Shown: positions 1-13,200 of the stretch, piece after piece
How the letters are laid out: every line of letters starts with the position of its first letter
Position numbering within the stretch: the stretch's first letter is position 1
Assembly: GCA_021229015.1 (NCBI GenBank)
Contig: CM037777.1
Coordinates: 30,011,496 to 30,075,495 of the forward strand
DNA: 64,000 nucleotides
DNA from: Solen grandis
Lineage: Eukaryota; Mollusca; Bivalvia; Adapedonta; Solenidae
Direction: 5' to 3'
Notes under the pieces: generated by a model
What the model was told of the DNA's origin: nothing
Databases searched by the model: none
What the model saw: the letters and a program-made list of their open reading frames with translations, nothing else
Made by a program: the position numbers and the translations under genes

Positions 1-117
1 TTTTTCTTACAGTTAATGTTTTGAATTCATAGTCATTCTGAAACTCCTCTGATGAAGACTGTATAGTCGAAAGTGCTCGGGAAAATTATTACATATTGCA
101 CTGTTTGAATATTTTAT

Positions 118-134
118 TCCCCCCCCCAAAAAAA

Positions 135-171
<37 letters not shown>
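118..171. repeat. Compound microsatellite (C)n(A)n(TA)n(GT)n
   Basis: A run of C is followed by a run of A, about eight TA steps and about ten GT steps. Short reading frames on either strand here are only translations of this simple sequence. Confidence 0.95.
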
Positions 172-252
172 ATTTGGTGTTAATTTGTACCTCACAAAAT
201 AGATTATGCTTTATCAATAATTTGTCAAAAGATCGATTTTCTAGTCAATTCT

Positions 253-318
253 TTCATCAAACATGCTTAAATGCAGGCGACACAAGTGTTCCGAGGAACA
301 CCCACATCTAGTTTTTAT
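253..318 (-). repeat. Short hairpin-headed repeat fragment
   Basis: Read on the minus strand it begins AAAAACTAGA and then has the perfect stem GTGTTCC-TCG-GGAACAC, followed by GTGTCGCC. The stem is close to the head stem of the repeats at 25891 and 29341, while the ACTAGA start resembles the family at 2841, 5023 and 9131. It is probably a solo end or a very short member of this class of elements. Confidence 0.45.
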
Positions 319-2083
319 AAATAATCATATCAATTAAATTTATTAAAAAATATGCTTCATGTTTTCAGAATTTCATATTAGGAGTTTTATTATTAAATTG
401 TGTTATTTTGGTTTTTAATTTTATTTCATGGTGTAATTTAATGGCTTATTATGTGGCATAGGATTAAGTGAGACATGTCAGTATGTAAATAAGATGTATA
501 AGAGACGATATTGAGACCTAATATTGATTTATTGATCAGATAGGCTGGTTTTATGTTAATGAACACGTATAACCAATGGGTCACCAATGCGTGTCACTGC
601 AGCTCAGTGTGTCTTCATACATAATCATTATGAATTAATGACATGAACAGGATTTAATGAGTGACTCAGAGGCAGATATTGATGTTTTCAATTTGAAATG
701 CAAGATATTTACTATGGTAAATATTGAATGAATGCTTCTGCCTTAGATTCCATGTTTACATGATCTATAAGTCACATAATTCTACTTTGGCCATATTGGG
801 TTTGAATTTAATTATCCCTGAGAGACCTAGGATTTTTTTTGGATTGTAATATAGAAATACATTTTCCCTTATCAAATTGTAATATTAAATCATGCATTCA
901 CCTATTATGCTGGTTGGATTTTAAAAAAAGATGTTTGAAAATGTCTTGTTTACAATTGAAAGGTTCCTCAAAAGAAAAATCTCTTGTCCCAATTAAAGTC
1001 CATTTGATAAACTATTATTGTGTGACATTTTCACCTCCTCTTAACGGCATTGACAAATATAGAGCAGATGACCCAGTTATTATCTCTTAGCTGTAGTCTA
1101 TATAAACATCCTTCAAATTAGAAGCTTATACAGTTCATATCTTGAGGATCCAAAGTGTCTGCATGTTCATGCAAGCTTTTTCCGTCAAAATGAATCATTC
1201 TCTTCAGTAATCCGCCATTTTTTTTTTAAATTTAAAACTCATATATAATTAAACTGTAAAAATACCTCTTAAATGTTCTACCAGAACTTCACTCAACTAG
1301 TCTATTTATGGAAAAGTTGATTTAGATGAAAATAGATATAATCAATTTTAATCAACATGGGATTTATAATACCAAATGCAATTAATAAGCTTTAACATCA
1401 TTACTTAATAGCAAGTAAACATTAGCATAAAGCTATTTGCTGACCAAAGTACTAAGTTAATTATATCATGCAAATGCAAAACAAAACAGCCTGCAAAGAC
1501 AATAAGGTATAAACGGTCTAATTTAAACCTCACATGTCTTCTGTTTAAAACAGTTCCAGATGAATACGTTATGCATGTTGCCCTTGAATGCTCCATAAGT
1601 TTGCATTGTATTGGTATTAATTGTTACAATGACTTTTTTTGAATAATTTGTTCATGAATATGATTAAAAAATGATTATTAAGTTACATATTTTGTAATAT
1701 TGAAAATGAAATAATTTTTGTACAAGATTTTACGAGATTTGTATTGGCCCTGATCGTATGATATGTACAAATTTGACCTGTGTTTCAATTCTATTAGAAA
1801 TTAATTTAAAGTGTTGATCTCATTTGCAATTGCTGGCATTACCTGTTCTGACAAAGATAGATATTCAAAGGTTTACTTGCCTTGCTTTTAGAAAGTTTTG
1901 CCTTTTCTGTGGAAAATCATAGAACCTTTGAAGCAATTATAAACATCATCAAAATTAGAGTGAAGGCTTGGTGCAATACTATTGCAATTAACTACATATA
2001 TACAAATAAAGAAGTTTTGATAGTTTTGAACTTATCTCACAAAATGTCTAAAATGAGATCTCAGTGATCTCCTTCGTGGTTTA

Positions 2084-2157
2084 AAGTTAAGATTGTATTT
2101 AAATTGTATTTAATTGTATTTAAATTGTATTTAATTGTATTTAAATTGTATTTATTC
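2084..2157. repeat. AT-rich tandem repeat (ATTGTATTTA units)
   Basis: Alternating ATTGTATTTAA and ATTGTATTTA blocks are repeated in tandem, giving a period of about 21-23 bp over roughly three and a half copies. No coding potential is visible. Confidence 0.8.
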
Positions 2158-2420
2158 AACAATGAATGTACAGATAGCGCACAATATCACTGATAACCAG
2201 GGTCTCCTCTGTTTGCTTACACAACATTGTAGCTCAGATTCTACACAGTCTGCAAAGTTTAGAAAAATCCATTGTTTTATATACCATATAAAGTTCCAGT
2301 AAAATAATAATTCCTCAAGTCATTAATTGTACATGAATATTCATGAGGTTAAGGGTTAAAATCTCCTGGTTGGGACAGATGATGGCATTCTTGTGGTCTC
2401 AGATGGGGGAGGAAACTTAA

Positions 2421-2653
2421 CCCTTTCCCTCATAAAGGAAACCATGAAAAGACCTATGTGAACAACATAAAACCAGATCAGCCTGCGAGTAATTCGCAGG
2501 CTGATCAGGTTTTATGCTGTTTGCTGCTCCTCAGTGGTCTGGAAATGAGGATTTTGTAATTAATTTGGTAAGGTTTAAATGTGGTTTTCTGCAGATCAGG
2601 CTTTATGTGGTACCTTTTGAATGTGTCAGAATGAGTCTATATGAGGGAAAGGG
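2421..2653. mobile_element. piggyBac-type MITE with TTAA target duplication
   Basis: A 233-bp element has terminal inverted repeats CCCTTTCCCTCAT / ATGAGGGAAAGGG and is flanked on both sides by TTAA (2417-2420 and 2654-2657). TTAA duplication and CCC termini are hallmarks of the piggyBac superfamily. Inside is a strong hairpin centred near 2495 (GATCAGCCTGCGAG with its complement). There is no reading frame of useful size, so it is non-autonomous. A second copy with the same termini and TTAA flanks is at 31794-32011, and the hairpin core recurs at 22495. Confidence 0.85.
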
Positions 2654-2840
2654 TTAAGTACCCAAATAAAACCCACATTTTAGAAAAGGTAACCTGCAAA
2701 TACCCCCTCTCCTTCAACAGTGGACCAACCTGGGATTGAGCTCTGTGTTCTTGTAAGAAAAGCAAATGTTGCTTCACAAACCATTATGTTATCTGTGATA
2801 AACCTTGATCCTTTTCCTGACATGTGCCTGCTTAATATTT

Positions 2841-3699
2841 ATACCCCTGAAACGAAGTTTGGGGGGGTATATAGGAGTCACCCGGTGGTCGGTCGGTTGG
2901 TCGGTCGGTCGGTCCAGCGGTCCGTTGCATTATTGGAATTCAATACAACTTCATGCAATGATCAAGCACATGGAGAGGAAGTGCAGTGCACAGGAACCAT
3001 AACTCCATCTTGACTTATTACAGAGTTATTGCCCTTTGTTACTTTTCCTTGTCTGGAGCATAACTTGAAAAGTACAAGTTGGATTTCAAAACAATTTCAT
3101 ACAATGGTCAACCACAATATGAGGAAGTGCAGTGCACAAGAACCATAACTCTATCTAGAGTAATTACAGAGTTATTGCTCTTAATTACTTTTCCTTGTCC
3201 AGAGTATAACTTGTAAACTACTGGTTGGATTTCAAAACAATTTCATACAATGGTCAACCACAATATGAGGAAGTTCAGTGCACAAGAACCATAACTCTAT
3301 CTAGAGTAATTACATAGTTATTTCCCTTTGTTACTTTTCCTTGTCCATAGCATAACTTGAAAAGAACTGGTTGGAATTCAAAACAATTTCATACAATTGT
3401 CAACCACAATAAGAAGAAGTGCAGTGCACAAGAACCATAACTCTATCTATTGTAATTTCAGAGTTATTGCCCTTTGTTACTTTTCCTTGTCAGGAGCTTA
3501 ACTTTAAAACTACTGGTTGGAATTCAAAACAATTTCATACAATGGTCAAGCACAACCTGTGTAACCCGGCCAAAAATCTGGAAAAAAAAATAATGTAAAA
3601 ATGTCTTTTTCATACTCTTCTTCTTAATCCTAATAACTTCATCATTTCTAAAGCAGTATTGCGGGGGTATTAATCACATTTAGTGATAGTTCTAGTTTT
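2841..3699 (-). repeat. Hairpin-ended repeat, family D copy 1, with 146-bp tandem core
   Basis: On the plus strand one end is a palindrome (ATACCCC...GGGGGTAT, 2841-2870) followed by GGTCGGTCGGT-type simple sequence. The other end is GCGGGGGTATTAATCAC-ATT-TAGTGAT followed by AGTTCTAGTTTT. Between them about four units repeat with an exact 146-bp spacing (the block ACTTTTCCTTGTC starts at 3041, 3187, 3333 and 3479). No credible ORF is present. Read on the minus strand the element starts ACTAGA plus a stem-loop. Related copies lie at 5023 and 9131. Confidence 0.75.
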
Positions 3700-4236
3700 A
3701 CTAGGTTTATGCTAGGTGACTTCCAATACAATATGTATTGCAATACGGGATTAGCAATAAATAGTGTAATACAATACTAGTTGAATTGCTGGTAGTAGAA
3801 ATTATCATCTCAAACAACATTTTGGTAAAATTAGCATGTAAATGACAAGTTAACAACATATTAATAAAAACTTATATGATGTATGAATTATGCCAATAAA
3901 GGTTCAGTATTTTTTTTTTCAAGTAAATGTTTAACTAGGATTAAGTCAATAACATTTTTCTACTTCAACTTCAATGCTTTTTTACTCTTCAGTGCTTTGT
4001 TGGGCATCTACTGAAGAGGGTTCTAGAATCCAAAATGGCTTCAAAATAAAAGCTTGCATGCATATGTCTGTGTTTATGACTTAAATGGTTTTTGTACCAT
4101 GATTTGTTTGAAAAATGATTTTTTACATACAATCAATACAGCCGATATAAACTCTATTGATAAACACATGTATTTCTCCTGATGTATTGCAATCAGAATT
4201 ACCCTGATTTTTTATTTATTTTATTCTATGTTCCAG

Positions 4237-7200
4237 GTGTTGATTATGACAAACCACAGTCATTCATATACAGAATGGCTATGGGACTCGTTAACGACAG
4301 TCATCTCATATAATGACAAAGAAGATAGTGACCTCATGTGCTATACTCACTCCATGGGCAAGAAATATGGCTTCTACTGTAAGTTAATCTGAATTATGTC
4401 CCGTAAAAATTATAATGGAGAAATTTCAACAGACAATTTTTATTTTTTTTCATTTTAGTTGTGGCACGTCATGGTTTAATTGTGGTGTTCATTGGTTAAA
4501 AGTTCAAAGTTTTATCTTTAGATCTAAGACATACTGGTAAGGCGGTATGATTTCTCGGTCTGTCTCTCTATTTTCGTGCCACCTGGTGTGGTAAATCCAG
4601 ATAGCCTCAAAGAAATAGAAATAGATCTGGGCCATTCTCTTGATTGCTTGTCCAGTGCAGGGGTAGAAAAGAGTGAGATATGTTTGTGTTAATTATTTTT
4701 AGAAAGAATCCTGCATTAAGTACAATCTCTGTCTCATTATGTCACTGACATAAATAAAAGAGTTTTAAGACTACAAATCAAGTACATAATTGCTGAAACT
4801 TATTTAATACAGGCTGGGAACTTTATCACAGAAAGGGAAAAAATACTGTATTATTGTATTGAAGCACTTGAACACTTGATTTCAGGTACATAATCATCCA
4901 ACAGAACTTGTGTTAAAAATCATGTATCATGTTAAAAAAATGTGATGTACAAAAAGTCCAGATAAAATATGTATGTTTCTGTATAATGATATATAAAACT
5001 TCAATATTTCTGGTCGTTTTTTTATACCACCGCAAACAAAGTTTGAAGGCAGTATACTGGAATCAGCCTGTCGGTTGGTTGATCTGTCAGTTTGTCTGCA
5101 AAATCTTGTCCGGTGAACTCCTCCTTCCTTCACTTTCAGTCCAATTCACCTGATACTTGGCATAAATATTCATTAGGAGCTGTAGATGTGCAAGACACAA
5201 ATTTCACGTTTGTTCACATAAGGATTACAGAGTTATTGCCCCTGAATCGACTCTAAATATCTTGTGATGCAAACTTCTTCTACATTTCTTAACCAATTCG
5301 GTTCAAATTTTGTGTGTACATTGATAATCAGCTGGAGAGGTGCATGACATCAATTACACTTGAGTTGTCTCGAGGATGGCAGAGTTATTGCCCTAGTCAC
5401 ATTTTTTAATTATCTCCCTTTCTTGTCTGGAACAAAAGTTATACAAGGTATTGACTTGAAACCTAAAATGCAAACAGATGGCGACTAGGAAAAGAGCAGT
5501 GTCCAAGAACCTGGTCCCATTTTTCAATTATTTCCCTTTGCTACTTTTTTTTTGTCCCGATTATAAGTTGAATACATGTATTATACATGGTATTTACTTG
5601 AAACTTAAAATGTAAACAAATGGCGACTAGGAGAAGTGCATTGTCCAAGAACAGTAACTACACTTTTAAACTACTGTGCCAAACAACCATAACTGACTTT
5701 CTTAATCCACTTTAAATAAAAAAGCTTTACTTACTTATTACTAACTATCATAACCAATATACTATGTATACAGGTTCTTATCTATTCTCTGCCTGGAGTC
5801 TGGCTTCTCCTGTATCAAAGCATTTTGCGGGGGTATTAATCACCTTCAGTGATAGCTCTAGTTTTTCATGGGAAAATCTGTTAGAAGAGGCCAATATAAG
5901 GCTATTATGATCCCTCTTGTTTTATTGATTTGTTGTAAAGTTCTTTATCAATATAATGTCAGAAATTTAGTGCATAAGAAAATTTTCTATCTTTCAAGTC
6001 ATATGTATAATATACATGTATTGTTTTTTGTAAGCCTTTTATCCTTTTTATTTCAGTGGACACCTTTCCTTTGAACTATAAGGATGACCCTTCAGTTGTT
6101 AAAAACTACATTGAAGTCACAAGAACTGTAAATATATTTGCCACCTTTTGTTGTTGTTTGCTTTCAGTAAATTTGAATTTAGATATTCAAAATAAAAAAC
6201 ATTAAATCCCTTTCTTCAGTATATTAAGGCATTGTGTGTAATCATTCACTTGTATTTTTAACCAGTTTAAGCTCACCTTAGCATGTAGTATGAAGCAGTC
6301 CTAATCAAACTTATGCACATTGTTATTTACAACATTGTGGGCAGGTTTGATTAAGAATTTGTCATGGCCATTGAAATATCCGAGCTTCATATAATTTTGC
6401 CATATTTACACTTTAGCATCTCTATTTTTGAAGTGGTCTATTTCAAACTTTGCCACTATGTTTATGGCCAAAATTTGTGGATAAGTTGGATTACTTAAGG
6501 CCTATACAAGCCTTATAGGTTAAGAGTTATGACCTTTGTTTTATCAGAAAATGCCTGGTTTTAATTTGTTTATACTCCAGTATTTACACTTAAGAACACT
6601 TATGAAGTTCTCTTAATTTAACTTATATACAATGTTAATGACCATAATATCTCAGCAAAGTTTGACTATGGCTGATATTTGACAGATAGATTTTTAGAAA
6701 ATAACATGTTTTTGCCATGCTTATACATTTTAGCATCTCCATTTATCAATATTTATGTCCCGAAATGTCTGGTCATTTCAGATTATGACTGTTATAAACA
6801 TAGCATGTAAAGAGTTATGGCCCTTGAATTATGAAAAAATATGATACTTTTTTCACACTCTTGCATCTGCATGTACAGGGCAATCTTTACCACACTTAAA
6901 CACAGTAATATCTCAAGTTTGTTTGATCAAACCAACATGACAGTTATGACCCTTGAAATTTAGAAAGTCATATGGTTTTATCATTTTGTTTTAATTCTCC
7001 AGCAATCTTCTTCAAACATAATGACAATATTAATGGCTGTAACCTCAGCCTGACTAGATTATGGCTGACATTGGCTCAGTAGGTCAGAAATAGAGTATAA
7101 AAATAAGACAGTCTTTATGATGTTCATTAAAGCACTGATATGCCAGGGAACAATATAGGGCCACTGTGGCCTTCTGTTAATTATCTGCAATAATGAATAA

Positions 7201-10200
7201 ATCCGGCATTACATTTAGATGATGCAAATATAATTTTAATTGATAACAAATAACTAGTGGATACAGGGAAAAAACATCATAATTTAATTTCTGGGGTCCA
7301 AACCTAGAGACTGCATTATATTACATGATGTTATATGACAAAAGTTATAAATTAATGACTTTGGGTCCATGATCCATTGTAAGAACCATGTTTCATTTGT
7401 ATTTTGCATTTAAGTTGAGCTTGCAGAAATGGATTTAGACTTTAATCCCATGTCATTATGTTCTATTTTCAGGCTGCAAAGCCTTCACTTTGCAGATGTT
7501 CTGGCTCTGGATTTGAACCCACTGCTCGGGAAATGTGATTACGCTAAAGATCATGTTCCTGATATTGTCAATGTCACTCAAACTGTTATTAGTGGAATCA
7601 AAAAGGACACATCTCTCAAGGTATTTCACCCAAAGAAACAATTAGCTTAACAAACCAATTGAATATTACACTTAAATTTTAATTCTAATTGAATATGTAA
7701 TACTTATTGAGTAATTAAGCAAATTTTATCACATCATTCTAAATTTAATTGAGTAAACAACATATCATATATATAAAACAGACATTGAACAAAATAGAAT
7801 ACTTGAATAAATTTAGTTTTAATACTCATAGGTAATGGTTGGTAAATTACTCAGTTATGTTTATGGAACCTCACTATTAAGGCCACGAATGGGACCGGCC
7901 ACGAGTGGCCTTAATTTGAAATTTGGCCTTAATAGTAAGGTTTCACAAAGTCAAAAGGGATTATGTCCCTTTGACACATCAACCCTACACTTGTGTGTTA
8001 TGTGTGTGTTACGTGAGTTTTGTGTAATCAATTGATTATTCAAATAACTCATTAAATAAGCCATTTTAATATTTTTTTTATCTTTATTTAAATACAACAA
8101 AAGAAATATAAAATAAATACAATAAAAATAACATGCAACAACACAAAAGCTGCAAAAGAAATCATATCATACATGTACATGTTTGCCCATTATCTCAGTA
8201 GGAATATTGACTAAATGTAGCTCAGATGTCCCTAATACTTTAATTATAGTATTAATTACCATCAGTTTGATTTCGATGTTGATAATGACGATGCATTGAA
8301 AACATAGCGTTATCAAACGCCCTTTGCTAAATTTATTGGACAAAAAGATACAAACATCATACACACCGCTTTTGATAAAGGGATTCATTAACGTCCCATT
8401 TTTCGAAACAAACTAACACCTTGACCTGTTGTCAGTTTGTTCTTTGTGTACTGCTAACAAAACAAAAGAAAGTGTCAAAATGTCAGGCGCGTGAAACACA
8501 CAGACTAGTTTGCAAAATACTGAGACTGGTTAACATAACTTACGACGGTATTTCACGTAACCAGTCAGATAAAAAATCGAAAGTGTTATCGCTCTTGGAC
8601 AGGTGCCCGCTTTAGCTGGGTTCATTTTGCACTGTAAACACCGATCGGGACCGAAAATGGTGCCCGCATTTCGCAATAGCCAGGTGCCCACATTATTGAG
8701 TTTTGCGGGCAAATAAACATATAGCAAAGCGATCCGGACCGCGAAATTTGCCCGTAATTAGAAGTTGCCCGTATTATTGAGGTGCCCGCTAAGTGAGTTT
8801 CTACTGTACCTAAAAATTAAGGAAAATACTCAATTGTCCAAATAAAAGTTATCTGTTCATCTGTTTATGGATATCTGTTCCAGAAAACATGATGGTCATG
8901 CTAAATTAACAAATTTTGTTGGGTGACTAATAACATTATTAGCATAATTTCACAGACCACAAAAAAGTCAAGGTCTTCACTGATGGCAATTACAAAGTTA
9001 TTTGCTGTTCCTGAAGAGCATCTGAACTTTATTTTAGAAAATATTGGATTTGTAAACAATTTCGAAAGTTAAGAAATTTCATAAGATGGCCACCATGAAT
9101 GGATTGACTCAGTGTAGTGATCTGATAGTTATACCCCCCTTACAACTTCGTTGTGCGGGGGTATACTGGATTCAGCTTGTCTGTCTGGCCGTCCAGCCGT
9201 CAGTCCGTCCGTCTGTCGGTTTCTTTGTCAAGGCCGTAACTCAAAAAGTATAAAAGGCATCAAGAGGAAACTTCATATTTGGATAGATCTCATTGAGGGG
9301 GAGTGCAGTGACCAAGAACCATAACTCTCTGTTGCGTAATTTTGGAGTTATTGCCCTTTGTTAATTTACATACCTAATTTTTGTCCGGGCCGTAACTCAA
9401 AAAGTATAAAAGATATCAAGATGAAACTTCATATGTAGATAGATCTCACTGAGTGGGCATGCAGTGACCAAGAATCATAACTCTCTGTCGCGTAATTTTG
9501 GAGTTATAGTCCTTTGTAAATTTTCATACTTAATTTTTGTCCGGGCCATAACTAAAAAAGTATAAAAGATATCAAGATGAAGCTTCATATGTGGATAGAA
9601 CTCATTGAGGGGGCTACAGTGACCAAGAACAATAACTCTCTGTTGTGTAATTTTGGAGTTATTGTCCTTTGTAAATTTCCATACTTAATTTTTGTCCGGG
9701 CCATAACTAAAAAAGTATAAAAGATATCAAGATGAAGCTTCATATGTGGATAGAACTCATTGAGGGGGCTACAGTGACCAAGAACAATAACTCTCTGTTG
9801 TGTAATTTTGGAGTTATTGTCCTTTGTAAATTTCCATACTTAATTTTTGTCCGGGCCATAACTAAAAAAGTATAAAAGATATCAAAATGAAGCTTCATAT
9901 GTGGATAGAACTCATTGAGGGGGCTACAGTGACCAAGAACAATAACTCTCTGTTGTGTAATTTTGGAGTTATTGTCCTTTGTAAATTTCCATACTTAATT
10001 TTTGTCCAGTCCATAACTCAAAAAGTATAAAAGATATGAGCAAAGTGTAATAATGAAGCTGCACAGTACAGTGTAATAATGGACCTGAACAGTACAGTGT
10101 AATAACAGACTTGAACAGTACAGTGTAATAATCGACCGGAACAGTACAGTGTAATAACGGACCTGAACAATACAGTGTAATAATGGACCTGAACAGTACA

Positions 10201-13200
10201 GTGTAATAATCGACCGGAACAGTACTGTGTAATAATCGACTGGAACAGTACAGTGTAATAATCGACCGGAACAGTACTGTGTAATAATCGACTGGAACAG
10301 TACAGTGTAATAATCAACTGGAACAATACAGTGTTATAATGGACCTGAACAGTATAGTGTAATAATCGACCCGAACAGTACAGTGTAATAACGGACCTGA
10401 ACAGTACAGTGTAATAATGGAGCTGAACAATACTTAGTGGGCCTTCATCCAAATAAATTAATGAATGAGTTAATATTATTTATATTCCTTGTTGAGCCAA
10501 TACATTTACATGTCTCTGACCTACATGTTTTTTGTATTAAAATCCCTGTGACAAAGCGTCATGCGGGGGTATTTGCTCCATTACAATGGCAGTTCTAGTT
10601 TATGACTCCTGTTCCATACATTGCAGTAATAGGGATTTTAAAATGAAAATTAGATACTTGGATGTCATACTTTTAATATAATCTTTTATTGCAACTTACA
10701 TGTATCTATTTTATATTGATTAGGATATAAGTTCTTACAACTTAATATTTATCTATTGACAGACAAGTATTGGGAACAGAGTAGGTAGTTGGAACATACG
10801 TCCTAAGAATCAACTGCCTCAAACCAAAGATGTATAAAATTGGTACCAGATGCACCCTTGCCTAGCACTCAGCAAACTGGGGTTGCTATGGGAATAGGAT
10901 TACTCAGTCCTGGTTCAGCCCAGGAACTTGTCTCCTGTGTATCAGTGCTATACACAGGCACATAAAAGAACCAAGGGGTCTTAAATGAGCTTGGGTATCA
11001 CACCCAGACTCCTTTGTATCCAGTCACTATCTCTACTGATGCTGTCTCTTCACCAAAAAACAGGACCAAAACTTTTGTTATCCTTGACCGTAAGGTCTAA
11101 AATTTGGCCATATTACTCAGAAAATGATCGCTAACCATTACAATAGAAGAAGAAGAAGAAGAGTCAGGTATGTTACCATGTTATCACTCTGATAAAACCA
11201 CTACCTTTATTTCAGGTACTGTGTGTGATGCCCTGGATGCCTCCATGTTATGAGAGTGACTGCTCTATCAACCCAACCCTGGCGATTGAATGTGACGGTA
11301 TCATCCTCAGCCCAGAGAGCTACAACACGTTCTGTGAGGAGTCTTGTGTTGCTAAAGCAACAGTTCCATTCAGCAAACTAAATATTGGTGAGTGGTTTCC
11401 AGGGGATCTTTCCAATGTTTAAAAATATATGGAAATTAGATTTATCTGATTATCAGTTGGATATAACATGATCATTTGTTGACCTAGTTATCACAAAAGA
11501 GCACATAAATATATGTATGAGCAGTTGACAAGGCCATGCAAGGGAGATCATCCCTGACCCTAACTAAAAGAGGGGCATTAAACTTTGCTGTAAAAATGGA
11601 AAGGTCCAACGTCACATGCGTAATCTAGAAGTATAAAAGCCCATTATTTTTTAACAACTGTTGGTTATGACCCAGAGTTTGACTTGAACTAAAGATCATT
11701 TGCACAAGATAAAGGTTGCATTGTATTTACTCCGTCCTTTTCTTGCTATCTTTTATACCAACTGTGTAGATTATTTATGTGCTAGTTGTAACACGGCCTG
11801 GGTAGTTTTCTGTAGAAAAGTAACCCATGTTTAAACTGGATACCGAACACCTTTTAGGAGGCGGAGTTTCCACGCCCATGCATTAGCTGATGAAAAACCA
11901 TACAGATATCCAGAAAACCGCACAGTAATGGGGGACACTTGGTTTATCAAATATCTACCAGAGATGTAAATACCTAGCCCATTACATATTTTCTATATTT
12001 AACCATAAAATTTTAAAATAAAGTAGACATTACATTAGCAGTGTGGCCATACTACATGGTATGTTACGTCATTTTAAACTGTCACAAGCAGAAATTTTGC
12101 CTCGACTCGGAGAAGAAAAATGCCTAAGTTATGCTCATTTTTTTCTTCACCCTTTTTAATAGGATATAGACATTGAAGCACAAAATTGTGCCTTGCTCGT
12201 GGTCCTAATGATTCTTTTGTTTGATGTAAAGGATTTCCAAACACTTAGAAAACCTTCAAAGCACACCTAATAATGTTCTCCAAATATTAGAAACTAACTG
12301 GTTTGGTTTCACTGAATTAAGAAAAGATCCGTCGTTCAGTTCCAAGGTCAAGTGCAAAACTATTTCAGTACTTCCTTCTCAATTCAAATTTGCGCAACTG
12401 TACAGAAGGCGCCAAAATGAGAGGGTTTGTTTGGGAAGAGTTTTTTGATTGGTAAAGAGAATTTTTCCTTTCACTGATTGGTCATTTTCACTGGGTTTCT
12501 TATTGATAGCTACGACGCTCTATATTTGGGAATCATCTGCATAAAAAAGTCACAAGACCGTAATACTGCCTCCTTCTTATATTTGGCTATGTTACAAGAC
12601 ATATATTGCACTGGCTTCACTCGTGATCTTGATTAACCTGCCCACATACATTTGTGCGCATGCGCACACTCATGTTTAATGCACAGGTTACAGAGGAACA
12701 GATAAGCTGCGTATCAGCGTATGTTACGCAAATAAAATGGACCAGTACGCTAAACATTTCAATTCTGTGCGTACCATTTACGCATGAAAAAATGGCTTCA
12801 CTCAATTCTTTTGTATCCTTGTGTATCAAATTCCATTGCTGCCGATGTTTTAACAAACAGCTGATTGTCACTTCCTGCTTTTAAGTGTAATGCCTTCAAG
12901 AAACATTGATCATTTGACGTTTGTACATTCTGGCGCACCTTGATGACTTAACAGGGTTGTCCAGTACCCCAGCCCATCAATAGTGGACTGGGCTAAAATG
13001 CACAATATCATCTTTGCTGGGTTATCTTTTTTTAACGTTAAGACGTATATGCAACTTAGAAATTAATTATATGCAAAGCAAAGAATAAAATAATTATAAC
13101 ATGCTGATATACATGTGTATATCTTTTTTCATTTGTCTAGTGAATTAGACCTTGTTATCTTTACCTTCTGCCAAGAAAAACAAAGTGTCACTTCTAGGTA

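Noticed and set aside
10018..10452. 144-residue open frame on the minus strand
   Set aside because: It is the translation of the 26-bp minisatellite; the period is not a multiple of three and the peptide repeats only because the unit has no stops in this strand.
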